A stretch of 64,000 bases of DNA from Cryobacterium lactosi (GTDB lineage Bacteria; Actinomycetota; Actinomycetes; Actinomycetales; Microbacteriaceae), in NCBI RefSeq assembly GCF_004403945.1, contig NZ_SOHM01000015.1:1-64000 (forward strand), given 5' to 3'. The notes beneath the pieces were generated by a model. It made no database searches. It saw only the letters and a list, made by a program, of their open reading frames with translations, and had not been told where the DNA came from. A program made the translations under genes and the position numbers. Of the stretch, positions 33,520 to 41,610 are shown piece after piece (the stretch's first letter is position 1; each line of letters starts with the position of its first letter).

Positions 33520-34890
33520 GTGGTAGACCCCACCGAACCGGTTGTAATGGCAGACGAATCTGTAATCAACGGGCTGGACTATTGGCGCACGCTTCCCATC
33601 AAGCAGCAGCCGGCCTGGCCGGATGCGGATGCCGTCGCGGCCGCATCCGCCGAGCTGGCCACCCAGCCGCCGCTGGTCTTCGCCGGCGAGGTCGACATCC
33701 TGCGCGACCGCCTGGCCCAGGCCGCCCGCGGCGAGGCCTTCCTGCTGCAGGGCGGTGACTGCGCCGAGACCTTCAGCGGTGCCACCGCCGAGCAGATCCG
33801 CAACCGAGTGAAGACCGTTTTGCAGATGGCCGTTGTGCTCACCTATGGCGCCTCGATGCCCGTCGTGAAGATGGGCCGGATGGCGGGGCAGTTCGCCAAG
33901 CCGCGCTCCAGCGACTTCGAGACCCGCGGCGACGTCACTCTGCCGGCCTACCGCGGTGACATCGTCAACGGCTACGACTTCACCCCGGAGTCCCGCGAAG
34001 CGGACCCCGACCGGCTGGTGAAGGCGTACCACACGAGCGCATCCACCCTCAATCTCATTCGCGCCTTCACCCAGGGCGGCTTCGCCGACCTCCGCCAGGT
34101 GCACAGCTGGAACCAGGGTTTCGCCAAGAACCCGGCCAACCAGCGCTACGAGGGCCTGGCCAAGGACATCGACCGCGCGATCAAGTTCATGATCGCTTGC
34201 GGAGCCGACTTCGAGGCCATGCGCCGCACGGAGTTCTACACAAGCCACGAGGGCCTGCTGATGGACTACGAGCGCCCCATGACGCGCATCGACTCCCGCA
34301 CCGGCACGCCGTACAACACCTCGGCGCACTTCGTCTGGATCGGCGAACGCACTAGGGAGATCGACGGCGCGCACGTGGACTTCCTGTCCAGGGTGCGCAA
34401 CCCGATCGGCGTCAAGCTCGGCCCGAGCACCTCGATCGACGACATGCTGCGCCTGATCGACAAGCTCGACCCCAACCGCGAGCCCGGCCGGCTCACCTTC
34501 ATCACCCGGATGGGCGCCGGCAAGATCCGCGACGCCCTGCCGCCGCTGCTCGAGGCGATCAAGGCCAGCGACGCCATGCCGCTATGGGTCACCGACCCGA
34601 TGCACGGTAACGGCGTCACCACGCCCACCGGGTACAAGACGCGTCGTTTCGACGACGTCGTCGACGAGGTCAAGGGCTTCTTCGAGGCGCACCGCTCCGT
34701 GGGGACCCACCCCGGCGGCATCCACGTGGAACTCACCGGCGACGACGTCACCGAGTGCCTGGGCGGCTCGGAGCACATCGACGAGGCCGCCCTGGCGACC
34801 CGCTACGAGTCGCTCTGCGACCCGCGCCTGAACCACATGCAGTCCCTCGAGCTCGCGTTCCTCGTGGCCGAGGAGCTCGCAGCCCGCTAG
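33520..34890 (+). CDS. aroG: 3-deoxy-7-phosphoheptulonate synthase, class II
   Basis: Plant-type (class II) DAHP synthase of 456 aa, first enzyme of the shikimate pathway, condensing PEP with erythrose 4-phosphate. Recognisable family blocks include LLQGGDCAETF, KMGRMAGQFAKPRS, SHEGLLMDYE and WVTDPMHGNG. GTG 33520 taken as start; ATG 33547 is an alternative. In mycobacteria this enzyme is allosterically controlled with chorismate mutase; no aroQ is visible nearby. Confidence 0.95.
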   Translation: MVDPTEPVVMADESVINGLDYWRTLPIKQQPAWPDADAVAAASAELATQPPLVFAGEVDILRDRLAQAARGEAFLLQGGDCAETFSGATAEQIRNRVKTVLQMAVVLTYGASMPVVKMGRMAGQFAKPRSSDFETRGDVTLPAYRGDIVNGYDFTPESREADPDRLVKAYHTSASTLNLIRAFTQGGFADLRQVHSWNQGFAKNPANQRYEGLAKDIDRAIKFMIACGADFEAMRRTEFYTSHEGLLMDYERPMTRIDSRTGTPYNTSAHFVWIGERTREIDGAHVDFLSRVRNPIGVKLGPSTSIDDMLRLIDKLDPNREPGRLTFITRMGAGKIRDALPPLLEAIKASDAMPLWVTDPMHGNGVTTPTGYKTRRFDDVVDEVKGFFEAHRSVGTHPGGIHVELTGDDVTECLGGSEHIDEAALATRYESLCDPRLNHMQSLELAFLVAEELAAR

Positions 34891-34920
34891 GCAGCGCGCG
34901 CCGTCCCGCACCACCCGGTT

Positions 34921-34976
34921 GCCCCGTTCCGGACCAGCTGCTCCCGTACACCGGAGCAGCTCGTCCGCAGCGGGGC
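34921..34976. terminator. Long hairpin between convergent aroG and the kinase gene
   Basis: Perfect 9-bp arms AGCTGCTCC (34936-34944) and GGAGCAGCT (34953-34961) sit inside wider pairing GGAC/GTCC and GCCCCG/CGGGGC. The whole 56-base element is symmetrical and has no U-tract, consistent with a bidirectional, structure-driven terminator. Confidence 0.65.
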
Positions 34977-34997
34977 ATCTCGCGTCTGACGTACCCG

Positions 34998-36944
34998 CTA
35001 GCCGAAGGGGTTGGTGGGCGTCAGCGTGATCGAGCTGCCCTTGGCCGCGAGGGTTCCCGCTGCCGGATCCGTTGACTTGATGCTGATGATCGCCGCGATG
35101 GCGTCTGCGGCCAGGTTGTAGTTCAGTTTGAAACCGAGGTCGGTGAGCACCTGCTTGCCCTCGCTCCAGGACATGCCAACGACATTGGGGATCTCCACCG
35201 GCTCCGGGCCGCGGGAGACCGTGAGGAGGAGGGTGGAGCCGGCCCTGATCGGGCCCTCCTCCGCAGCGGCGACCGAGATGACGTCGCCCTCGGCGATGGT
35301 GTCGCTGTAGGTCTCCTCGCCCGAGGTGGCGATGAGGTTCTTGTCTTCGAGGATGCTGATGGCGTCGTCCACAGACTCGCCCGTGACATCGGGGATGCCG
35401 CCGAGCGACACCGTGAGGTTGACGTTGAGCCCCTCGAAGTAGTCGCCGCCCTGGGAGACGTCGCCGCCGTCGCTCTCGCGGCTGGCCGAGATCACGAGGC
35501 CCTCATCGACATCGCCGTTGAACACCTCGTCGATGGTTCCCGGAACTGCCTTGGCCTCGGCGATCGCCAGTGACGCGGCATCCGCGCTGAGGCCGGCCAG
35601 CACCGGAAGCGTGATGGGTGCGGGACCCTGCGACACGTTGAGCGTCACCGTGCTGCCCTTGGGCACCCTGGAGCCGTCGCCGGGATCGGTGCTGACGATC
35701 AGTCCGGCCGCGATGTCGGTGCTGTACTCGGTTCCCTGCGCGGCGACGAGACCGAGCTCCTCGAGCTGAGCCGCGGCATCCTCGGGGGTCGCCGATACCA
35801 GCGAAGGTACCTGGATCTCCGATCCCGGGCCGACACCGAAGTACCAGCCAGCTCCGCCGGCTACTGCCGCGAGGAACACGATCAGGGCGAACCACCAGTA
35901 GCCCCGGCGGCGTCGTTTGGTGGCCGTGCCCGCGAGTCTGGCGGTGTTGTCGGGTTCGTCCTCGTCGTCAGCGGGCGGGACGGCGATGGCGGCTGCGGTC
36001 AGCGGCCCCCGGCCGAGAATCTGGGTTTCGGCGTCGGCGGATGCGGCGGCGACGCCCCGGGGCAGCACCATCGTTGCCTGCATGGCCGTGTCCTCGCGCG
36101 GCCGAACCAGCTTCTCGACGTCGAGAAGCTGGTCGAGCATGACCCTCGCGTCGCGCGGGCGCTCCTCGGGGTCACGGGCGGTGGCCCAGAGCACGAGTTC
36201 GTCGAGTTCGCTGGGCACGCCGGGCGCGACCAGGCTGGGCATCGGCACGGTGTCGTTGGCGTGCTGGTAGGCCACCTGCATGGGCGCCTCGCCCACGTAC
36301 GGCTGTTCGCCGGTGAGCATCTCATAGGTCATGATGCCCAGCGCGTAGATATCGCTGCGGGCGTCGGCGACGCCGCGGGTGACGAGTTCGGGGGAGAGAT
36401 ATGCCACGGTGCCGAGCAGCGCCTGGCCGGTGGCCGTGTTGTTGTTCACGGCGCGCGCCAGGCCGAAGTCACCGATCTTGATGCGGCCGTCGTCGGCGAG
36501 CAGCACATTCTCCGGCTTCACGTCGCGGTGCACGATCCCGGCCTTGTGCGCGGCGGCAAGACCGGAGAGCACAGCTTCGAGGATGTCCATGGTCTGCTCC
36601 GGCGTGAGCCGGCCGTAATCCTTGAGCAGGTCGCGCAGCGTGATGCCGGGCAGGTGTTCCATCACCAGGTAGGCGATGTCAGCATCCTGGCCCTGGTCGA
36701 ACACGTTCACCACGTTGGGGTGGGCGAGCCGGGCCGCAGAGCGGGCCTCCTGGATGAAGCGGCTGCGGAAGGCGTTGTCGTCGGCCAGGTGGCCATGCAT
36801 GATCTTGATCGCCACCCGGCGCTCGAGGCGCAGGTCGGTGGCGAGGTACACGGTGGCCATACCGCCGCGGGCGATCCGGGAGCGCACCTGATAGCGACCG
36901 TCGATGAGACGGCCGATCATGGGGTCTGAGGGGCTTTCGGTCAC
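34998..36944 (-). CDS. pknL: Ser/Thr protein kinase with PASTA domains (PknL/PknB-like)
   Basis: Membrane receptor kinase of 648 aa. Kinase domain residues 18-280: glycine loop ARGGMATVY, K47, HRD 139-141, DFG 159-161. A basic stretch and one transmembrane helix lie at about 345-372. The extracellular part has four PASTA-like repeats (starting VPSLVSA, PVLAGLS, IPDVTGE, IPNVVGM) that would bind muropeptides or lipid II. Next to the Rv2175c-like gene, as pknL is in M. tuberculosis, hence the tentative name. TAGACT six bases before GTG 36944 suggests a leaderless transcript. Confidence 0.9.
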   Translation of the reverse strand: MTESPSDPMIGRLIDGRYQVRSRIARGGMATVYLATDLRLERRVAIKIMHGHLADDNAFRSRFIQEARSAARLAHPNVVNVFDQGQDADIAYLVMEHLPGITLRDLLKDYGRLTPEQTMDILEAVLSGLAAAHKAGIVHRDVKPENVLLADDGRIKIGDFGLARAVNNNTATGQALLGTVAYLSPELVTRGVADARSDIYALGIMTYEMLTGEQPYVGEAPMQVAYQHANDTVPMPSLVAPGVPSELDELVLWATARDPEERPRDARVMLDQLLDVEKLVRPREDTAMQATMVLPRGVAAASADAETQILGRGPLTAAAIAVPPADDEDEPDNTARLAGTATKRRRRGYWWFALIVFLAAVAGGAGWYFGVGPGSEIQVPSLVSATPEDAAAQLEELGLVAAQGTEYSTDIAAGLIVSTDPGDGSRVPKGSTVTLNVSQGPAPITLPVLAGLSADAASLAIAEAKAVPGTIDEVFNGDVDEGLVISASRESDGGDVSQGGDYFEGLNVNLTVSLGGIPDVTGESVDDAISILEDKNLIATSGEETYSDTIAEGDVISVAAAEEGPIRAGSTLLLTVSRGPEPVEIPNVVGMSWSEGKQVLTDLGFKLNYNLAADAIAAIISIKSTDPAAGTLAAKGSSITLTPTNPFG

Positions 36945-37035
36945 CCGTCGAGTCTACGGAAAACTCGGGCGTTCCTCTGGACGGCCCGCAGCGCGGCGGG
37001 ACACGATTCGGTCACCGGCGCCCCAATTGCCAGAT

Positions 37036-38451
37036 TCAGCCCAGGTCGGCGAGCCAACTCCGGGCGGATGCCTCCCACTTGGCGTACAGGTCGGGGTGTC
37101 CGGAGATCTGCACGGCCTGGGCCGCCTGGGTGACCGTCATGGCTTCCCAGCCCGGAATGTCAAGCAGGCCGCGGGTAACGCCGGGGTTCGGGTTCACAGC
37201 TCCGCCGAAGAAGGCCCTGGTGGAACGTTCGGCGTCCATGACCTGGGCCTCGTTGCCCCAGCCGGAACTGGGGCGCTGCTGGAAGATGCCGAGCGAATCC
37301 CGGTCGCCGTAGTCGATATTGCGCAAACCCGACTCCTGCGCGGCGGCGGCGAGGGCCACGACAAGCGCGGCGTCGTTGGCACCGGCCTGCCGGCCGACGG
37401 CGATGATGAGCTTGACGTTCGCGGCCATCTCAGCGGTGAGCGGAGTCACCGATCCCTGTGCCGGGGCAGGTGTCGGGGTGATGACGACGGCAGGGGCGGC
37501 ATCCAGGACCGGCGCCGAACTGGCGGACGCGGTGCCGGCAGGCGCGGCGCTCGGAAGCGCGAGGACCTGGCCGGGGTAGATGATGCTTGAGTAGCCCAGG
37601 CCGTTGGCCTCGAGCACCGACTGCACCGAGACGCCGGCGCCGGTGGCGACCTTGTCCACGGTGTCGCCGGCCACCACGGTGTGGCTGCCGGGTGTCGATG
37701 TCGTGATGGCCGTCGCCGCAACGGCGGCCGGGGCGGTGGTGGCCGGGGCAGTGGCGGAGCCCGCGGCGGGCAGCACGATGACCTGGCCGGGGAAGATGAT
37801 GCTGTTGCGGCCGAGACCGTTCACGCTGAACAATGCGTCGGTCGGCACGCCGTGCGCGGCGGCGACGCCGCTGAGGGTGTCGCCGGACTGGATGGTGTAC
37901 CTGGTGAGTTCGGTTGCGACAGAGGCCGGGGTGGCGGCGACGGCGAGCGGGGTCGTCGACAGGGTGAGTACCTGGCCGGGGAAGATCACGGCGGACCAGC
38001 CGAGGCCGTTCAGGGCCAGGACCGACGCCGTCGACAGGCCGAACTTGCCGGCAATGGCGCTGATGGTGTCACCGTCGACAACTGTGTACTGGCTGGGCGC
38101 TGGTGTCGACGTGGCCGGTTGCACAACCTGCACAGGCTTGACCGCCACCTGCGGCAGCGTGGTGCGGCTCTTCAACGGCTTCTTCAGCGCCGTGGCGGCC
38201 TGAGCCGGTGACGCCAGGTTGAGTACGATCGCAATCGTGCTCACCACAACAAGGGGGATGCTGGCAAAGGCTCCGATGGAGCGCCGCATTCCGGTCGTGG
38301 CCGGGCGGTGCCTGGCCGAACTGGACGTTGCGGGGCTCGCAGGACTGGCGCTCGAGGTGGCGGCGCTCGAGGTGGCGGGCAAGCCTGTCGTCTCGACGGG
38401 GGAGTCCTGTCGGACCGTCCTCGTTTCGATCTTGCTGGCTCTTACCGACAT
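37036..38451 (-). CDS. LysM cell-wall protein with transglycosylase-like C-terminus
   Basis: Secreted or membrane-anchored protein of 471 aa. A Ser/Ala/Thr-rich cytoplasmic leader (1-52) precedes a hydrophobic signal-anchor (about 56-86, ending SPAQA). Three LysM domains follow (each with YTV/YTI/HTV..GDT and FPGQV or YPGQV), then a C-terminal module (about 340-471) with AAAAQESGLRNIDYGDRDSLG, reminiscent of lytic transglycosylase or Rpf-like folds. It should bind and perhaps cleave peptidoglycan outside the cell. The leader includes a duplicated 15-bp segment (38347-38376). Confidence 0.82.
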   Translation of the reverse strand: MSVRASKIETRTVRQDSPVETTGLPATSSAATSSASPASPATSSSARHRPATTGMRRSIGAFASIPLVVVSTIAIVLNLASPAQAATALKKPLKSRTTLPQVAVKPVQVVQPATSTPAPSQYTVVDGDTISAIAGKFGLSTASVLALNGLGWSAVIFPGQVLTLSTTPLAVAATPASVATELTRYTIQSGDTLSGVAAAHGVPTDALFSVNGLGRNSIIFPGQVIVLPAAGSATAPATTAPAAVAATAITTSTPGSHTVVAGDTVDKVATGAGVSVQSVLEANGLGYSSIIYPGQVLALPSAAPAGTASASSAPVLDAAPAVVITPTPAPAQGSVTPLTAEMAANVKLIIAVGRQAGANDAALVVALAAAAQESGLRNIDYGDRDSLGIFQQRPSSGWGNEAQVMDAERSTRAFFGGAVNPNPGVTRGLLDIPGWEAMTVTQAAQAVQISGHPDLYAKWEASARSWLADLG

Positions 38452-38681
38452 GACGCTCCGCTCGTTGACTGCTCGTCGCCAACCACCTGTGCCGTAGCTG
38501 ACGTGTTCTCAACGCTGACACAGATGGTATGCCGAGTCAATTAACCACGCGGGTACGAAGCCGGATGTCTGGCGAATAGGTCTGAATCCGCCAAAATGGC
38601 CGCTCAGGCCGGACAGTCGGCCGGGGAGAGAGGTCGCGTCGGGGGTTTGTTGGCAATGCCGAATCATGGGAGGCTTGATGC
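38452..38681. promoter_or_regulatory. Divergent LysM / Rv2175c-like control region
   Basis: A 230-base spacer with a less GC-rich centre (AGTCAATTAACCAC near 38535). It must hold both promoters. I compared it by eye with the c-di-AMP (ydaO) riboswitch that often precedes actinobacterial cell-wall hydrolase genes and could not find its conserved GGGGGA/ GGGGTGAAT blocks. Confidence 0.4.
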
Positions 38682-39050
38682 GTGACCGATTCGTCTTCAG
38701 CTCAACCGCACTCCGTCCCCTCGACCGAAACAGCGTGGCTCGACATTCCCGACCTCGTCGAGGTTCTCGGGCTCAGCCACAGCCGGGTTCGGCAGCTCAT
38801 TGAGGACAAGCACCTGCTCGCCGTCCGCCGTGACGGCAAGATCAGTGTGCCGGCGTCCTTCATCCGCGATGGCTCGCCGCTCGGCGAGCTTCGAGGCACC
38901 CTGATCGTGCTCGCCGACGACGGATTCACCGACGAGCAGGCCATGGAGTGGCTGCTCGAGGTGGATGACAGCCTCGGTGTTCCGCCAATCGATGCGCTCC
39001 TGGCCGGTCGTAAGGCCGAGGTGCGCCGCGTCGCGCAGGCGCTGGCCTAG
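38682..39050 (+). CDS. Rv2175c-like DNA-binding protein
   Basis: Small protein of 122 aa with a winged HTH at about residues 18-65 (WLDIPDLVEVLGLS, then SRVRQLIEDKHLLAVRRDG) and a C-terminal helical domain. M. tuberculosis Rv2175c, adjacent to pknL, is phosphorylated on an N-terminal Thr, which inhibits DNA binding. Here the N-terminus has Thr/Ser (STET) before the HTH. Kinase-substrate pairing with the nearby PASTA kinase is inferred. GTG 38682. Confidence 0.85.
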   Translation: MTDSSSAQPHSVPSTETAWLDIPDLVEVLGLSHSRVRQLIEDKHLLAVRRDGKISVPASFIRDGSPLGELRGTLIVLADDGFTDEQAMEWLLEVDDSLGVPPIDALLAGRKAEVRRVAQALA

Positions 39051-39102
39051 CCGCACCCAGCCACACCTGGTTGTATCTAGGCAGGCTGCACTCGGCGCGT
39101 CG

Positions 39103-40248
39103 CTAGAAGACGCGTCGTGTGACGGTGCCGGCGAATTCGGTCAGTTCCGCCCCGACTCCGGCCGCCACATCCGACCCGTCCAACACCGCGAGGGCCTGGC
39201 CGACGTTCTGCTGGATGAGCGTCTCCACCCGGTCGACGGCTCCGCTGTCGACGATGATCTGCTGCAGCGACGAGATCTCGTCCGCGCTCAGGTCGGCGCG
39301 TCCCAGCAGTCTGTCCACGGTCTGCCGCGCGGGCTGGTCCATGCGTTCCCGGGCCAGGGCGATCAGGACCGTACGTTTGCCCTCCCGTAGGTCGTCCCCG
39401 CTGGGCTTGCCGGTCACTGCCGCGTCCCCGAACACGCCGAGAAGGTCGTCCCTGAGCTGGTAGGCGATGCCGAGCGGCAGGCCGAAGGCGCGCAGGGTGT
39501 CGAGCTGGTCGTCGGTTGCTCCGGCCAGGGCGGCACCGATCACCAGCGGCGCCTGAACGCTGTACTTGGCCGACTTGTACACAATGACCCGAACTGCCCG
39601 ATCGAGCAGCTCGGCCTCCGGCTGCACGAGCCAGGCACGTTCCTCGAGGATATCGAGGTACTGGCCGGCCGTGACCTCGGTGCGCATGAGGTTGAATTCC
39701 CTGCGTGCCCGTCGGGCACTGGCCCGGTCCGCGGCGTCGTCGAGTCCGTCATCCAGCAACTCATCGCTCCAGCCCAACAGAAGGTCGCCGAGCAGGATCG
39801 CCGAGGCCCGGCCGAAGTCGCCCGGGCTTCCGGCCCAGCCCTGGGCGGCGTGCAGGCTCTCGAAGCGGCGGTGCGCGGATGGGGCGCCCCTGCGGGTGTC
39901 GGAGTTGTCGATGATGTCGTCGTGAACGAGCGCAGCGGCGTGGAAGACCTCCAGCGCAGAGGCGACGGACACGATGCCCGCAGGGTTGCCGAGAGTCCTG
40001 CCGGGAGCGTCGCCCGGCCCGGCCGCGAGAGGACCCGCTGCGTGCGGTTCGGCAGGGGCCGGAACGCTCTGCCAGCCGAGGTGTGCGAACTGGGCCCGGA
40101 AGCGTTTCCCGCCGCTGAGAAACTGCCGTGAGAAGTCCACCAGCACAGTGAGGTCAGGGCTGATGGTCGTCACAATTGATTCACGCGTATTGATGAATTC
40201 GTCGATGCGAGAATGAACCAGATCGACCAGTCGAGTGCTTTGAGCCAC
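39103..40248 (-). CDS. Polyprenyl diphosphate synthase family protein
   Basis: Trans-prenyltransferase of 381 aa. Conserved GGKRFRAQF, first Asp-rich motif HDDIID and second motif DDLLGVFGD are present. A 35-residue Ala/Gly/Pro insert between GGKRFR and the Asp motif is unusual for the family. In M. tuberculosis the equivalent position near DUF3040 is idsA2 (Rv2173). Product length cannot be read from sequence; GGPP or a longer quinone side-chain precursor are candidates. GTG 40248. Confidence 0.88.
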   Translation of the reverse strand: MAQSTRLVDLVHSRIDEFINTRESIVTTISPDLTVLVDFSRQFLSGGKRFRAQFAHLGWQSVPAPAEPHAAGPLAAGPGDAPGRTLGNPAGIVSVASALEVFHAAALVHDDIIDNSDTRRGAPSAHRRFESLHAAQGWAGSPGDFGRASAILLGDLLLGWSDELLDDGLDDAADRASARRARREFNLMRTEVTAGQYLDILEERAWLVQPEAELLDRAVRVIVYKSAKYSVQAPLVIGAALAGATDDQLDTLRAFGLPLGIAYQLRDDLLGVFGDAAVTGKPSGDDLREGKRTVLIALARERMDQPARQTVDRLLGRADLSADEISSLQQIIVDSGAVDRVETLIQQNVGQALAVLDGSDVAAGVGAELTEFAGTVTRRVF

Positions 40249-40321
40249 GTGCCTAGCCTAGCCATCTCGGCGGGACTAGAATTAGGGTCTAATCCGCTCG
40301 ATCCCCAATTGGAGGAATGAG
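40249..40321. promoter_or_regulatory. Divergent promoter region with ATTAG-CTAAT repeat
   Basis: TAGAAT (about 40276-40281) is a likely -10 for the DUF3040 gene; next to it ATTAG-GGT-CTAAT forms a 5-bp inverted repeat. TTGGAGGAATGAG is a strong ribosome site for ATG 40322. Regulation is not known. Confidence 0.45.
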
Positions 40322-40702
40322 ATGCCGCTTTCAGAACAAGAGCAGCGACTCCTCGAAGAGATGGAGCGCAGTCTCTATCACAACGATGCCGAATTCGTGG
40401 CGAGCGTCGGAGGTACCCGCCTCCGCCCCAATTACCGTTCCATCGTGCTGGGGGTGCTCGCCGGCGTCGTCGGGATAGCGACTCTTGTCGCCGGTGTTGC
40501 GGTGCAGCAACTCTGGCTGGGCATCCTCGGATTCATCATCATGTTCGGGGGAGTGTTGCTGGCTGTCACTCCCGGCCGCACCGCCCGGGCCACGAGGCCG
40601 TCGGCCAACCAGTCCCGCCGCCCCGCGCAGGCTCGCAGCCAGCAGGGTTTCATGGACAAGCTCAACGACCGCTGGGACCGTCGCCAGGACGGCCAGCAGT
40701 AA
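40322..40702 (+). CDS. DUF3040 membrane protein
   Basis: Small membrane protein of 126 aa. The N-terminus (MPLSEQEQRLLEEMERSLY) is the hallmark of DUF3040; two transmembrane helices at about 42-62 and 66-83 follow, then a basic Arg/Gln tail. The orthologous gene in M. tuberculosis (Rv2169c) also lies near mraZ. Function unknown; location upstream of the dcw cluster suggests a link with the cell envelope, but nothing in the sequence proves it. Confidence 0.85.
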   Translation: MPLSEQEQRLLEEMERSLYHNDAEFVASVGGTRLRPNYRSIVLGVLAGVVGIATLVAGVAVQQLWLGILGFIIMFGGVLLAVTPGRTARATRPSANQSRRPAQARSQQGFMDKLNDRWDRRQDGQQ

Positions 40703-40718
40703 CGAGCAGCACAACACG

Positions 40719-40757
40719 CAGCGGTAACGCTCAGCGGTAACGCTCAGCGGTAACGCT
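40719..40757 (+). repeat. 13-bp x3 perfect tandem repeat after the DUF3040 gene
   Basis: CAGCGGTAACGCT occurs three times head to tail with no mismatch, between the DUF3040 stop and the first terminator. It has no similarity to the 13-bp array at 23241, but unit length and position (gene end, beside a terminator) are the same. Confidence 0.9.
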
Positions 40758-40784
40758 TGGCGCTATCGCCCAGCAGCAGTCAGA

Positions 40785-40818
40785 AACGCCCGCCGTCATC
40801 GAGACGGCGGGCGTTCTG
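40785..40818 (+). terminator. Rho-independent terminator of the DUF3040 gene
   Basis: AACGCCCGCCGTC (40785-40797) pairs perfectly with GACGGCGGGCGTT (40803-40815) around a 5-base loop, followed by CTGCTTTC. Confidence 0.85.
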
Positions 40819-40904
40819 CTTTCAGCCCTCCCCCCACCGCGCCCACCGCACCGCGCCCACCACCCCACGCCCCTCCCTTTTCGCCCACTTCGTCACAGCC
40901 CGCA

Positions 40905-40932
40905 GGACCGGCCACCATGCCGGTCCTTTTTT
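40905..40932 (+). terminator. Second rho-independent terminator before the dcw cluster
   Basis: GGACCGGC (40905-40912), loop CACCAT, GCCGGTCC (40919-40926), then six T (40927-40932). This is a textbook terminator. It lies about 90 bases after the first, so the dcw cluster is well insulated from upstream transcription. The rest of 40703-41114 contains the 13-bp repeats, the first terminator and the MraZ boxes; 40819-40904 shows nothing I can name. Confidence 0.9.
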
Positions 40933-41052
40933 GTGCCCAAAACCGTGCCAATTGCGTCGAAAACGTGGGATTTTCCTCCACCCGGTGATTCACAGAGTTT
41001 CCGGGGAATAATTGGGCACTTTCGCAGCAATATCGCGCGTTTTCCAGACATC

Positions 41053-41082
41053 GTGGTTGATAGTGGAGTAAAGTGGAGCAAC
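41053..41082 (+). promoter_or_regulatory. MraZ-box triple repeat upstream of mraZ
   Basis: Three GTGG elements start at 41053, 41063 and 41073, exactly 10 bp apart (GTGGTTGATA, GTGGAGTAAA, GTGGAGCAAC). MraZ regulators of other bacteria bind three or four short TGG-type boxes with one-turn spacing in front of their own gene, so this is very probably the autoregulatory operator of the dcw operon. The promoter hexamers overlap it but are not clear. Confidence 0.75.
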
Positions 41083-41114
41083 ACCTGACCTTGGCCGGAA
41101 GAGAGGGGTGATGA

Positions 41115-41546
41115 ATGTTCCTCGGGACCTATGCCCCCAAGCTCGACGAAAAAGGACGCGTCATCCTGCCGGCCAAGTTCCGCGAGGACCTCTCGACCGG
41201 CATCGTCATGACGCGCGGCCAGGAGCGCTGCCTCTACGTCTTCACCTCGCGTGATTTCGACGAGGTGCACGAGAAGATCCGCCAGGCGCCCATCACCAGC
41301 AAGGAAGGCCGCGACTTCTTCCGCGTCTTCCTGTCCGGCGCCAGCGCCGAGACTCCCGACAAACAGAATCGGGTCACCATCCCCGCCAACCTCAGGGCCT
41401 ATGCGGGCCTGGGTCGCGACCTCACGGTCATCGGCGTGGGCAACCGCGTGGAGATCTGGGACACCGAGGTCTGGGACGCCTACCTCATCGAGCAGGAAGC
41501 CTCGTTCGCCAACATCACGGAGGAGGTGATTCCGGGACTCTTCTAG
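41115..41546 (+). CDS. mraZ: Transcriptional regulator MraZ
   Basis: DNA-binding protein of 143 aa with two SpoVT/AbrB-like swapped-hairpin domains (first around 7-50, [13 protein letters not shown]; second around 80-125, [13 protein letters not shown]). MraZ forms a ring and represses the dcw operon in E. coli. First gene of the cluster; AGAGAGGGG upstream of ATG 41115. Its likely operator is the 10-bp-spaced GTGG triplet 33-62 bases upstream. Confidence 0.95.
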   Translation: MFLGTYAPKLDEKGRVILPAKFREDLSTGIVMTRGQERCLYVFTSRDFDEVHEKIRQAPITSKEGRDFFRVFLSGASAETPDKQNRVTIPANLRAYAGLGRDLTVIGVGNRVEIWDTEVWDAYLIEQEASFANITEEVIPGLF

Positions 41547-41610
41547 CTCCTGGTGCCCGACTCCCAGCCGTTGCCCTCCTGACACACTTCCCCGGTGCCA
41601 GGCGGAACGG

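Noticed and set aside
38452..38681. c-di-AMP (ydaO) riboswitch in front of the LysM gene
   Set aside because: This location is a common one in Actinobacteria, but the conserved blocks of the riboswitch could not be found on the minus strand. A covariance-model search would settle it.
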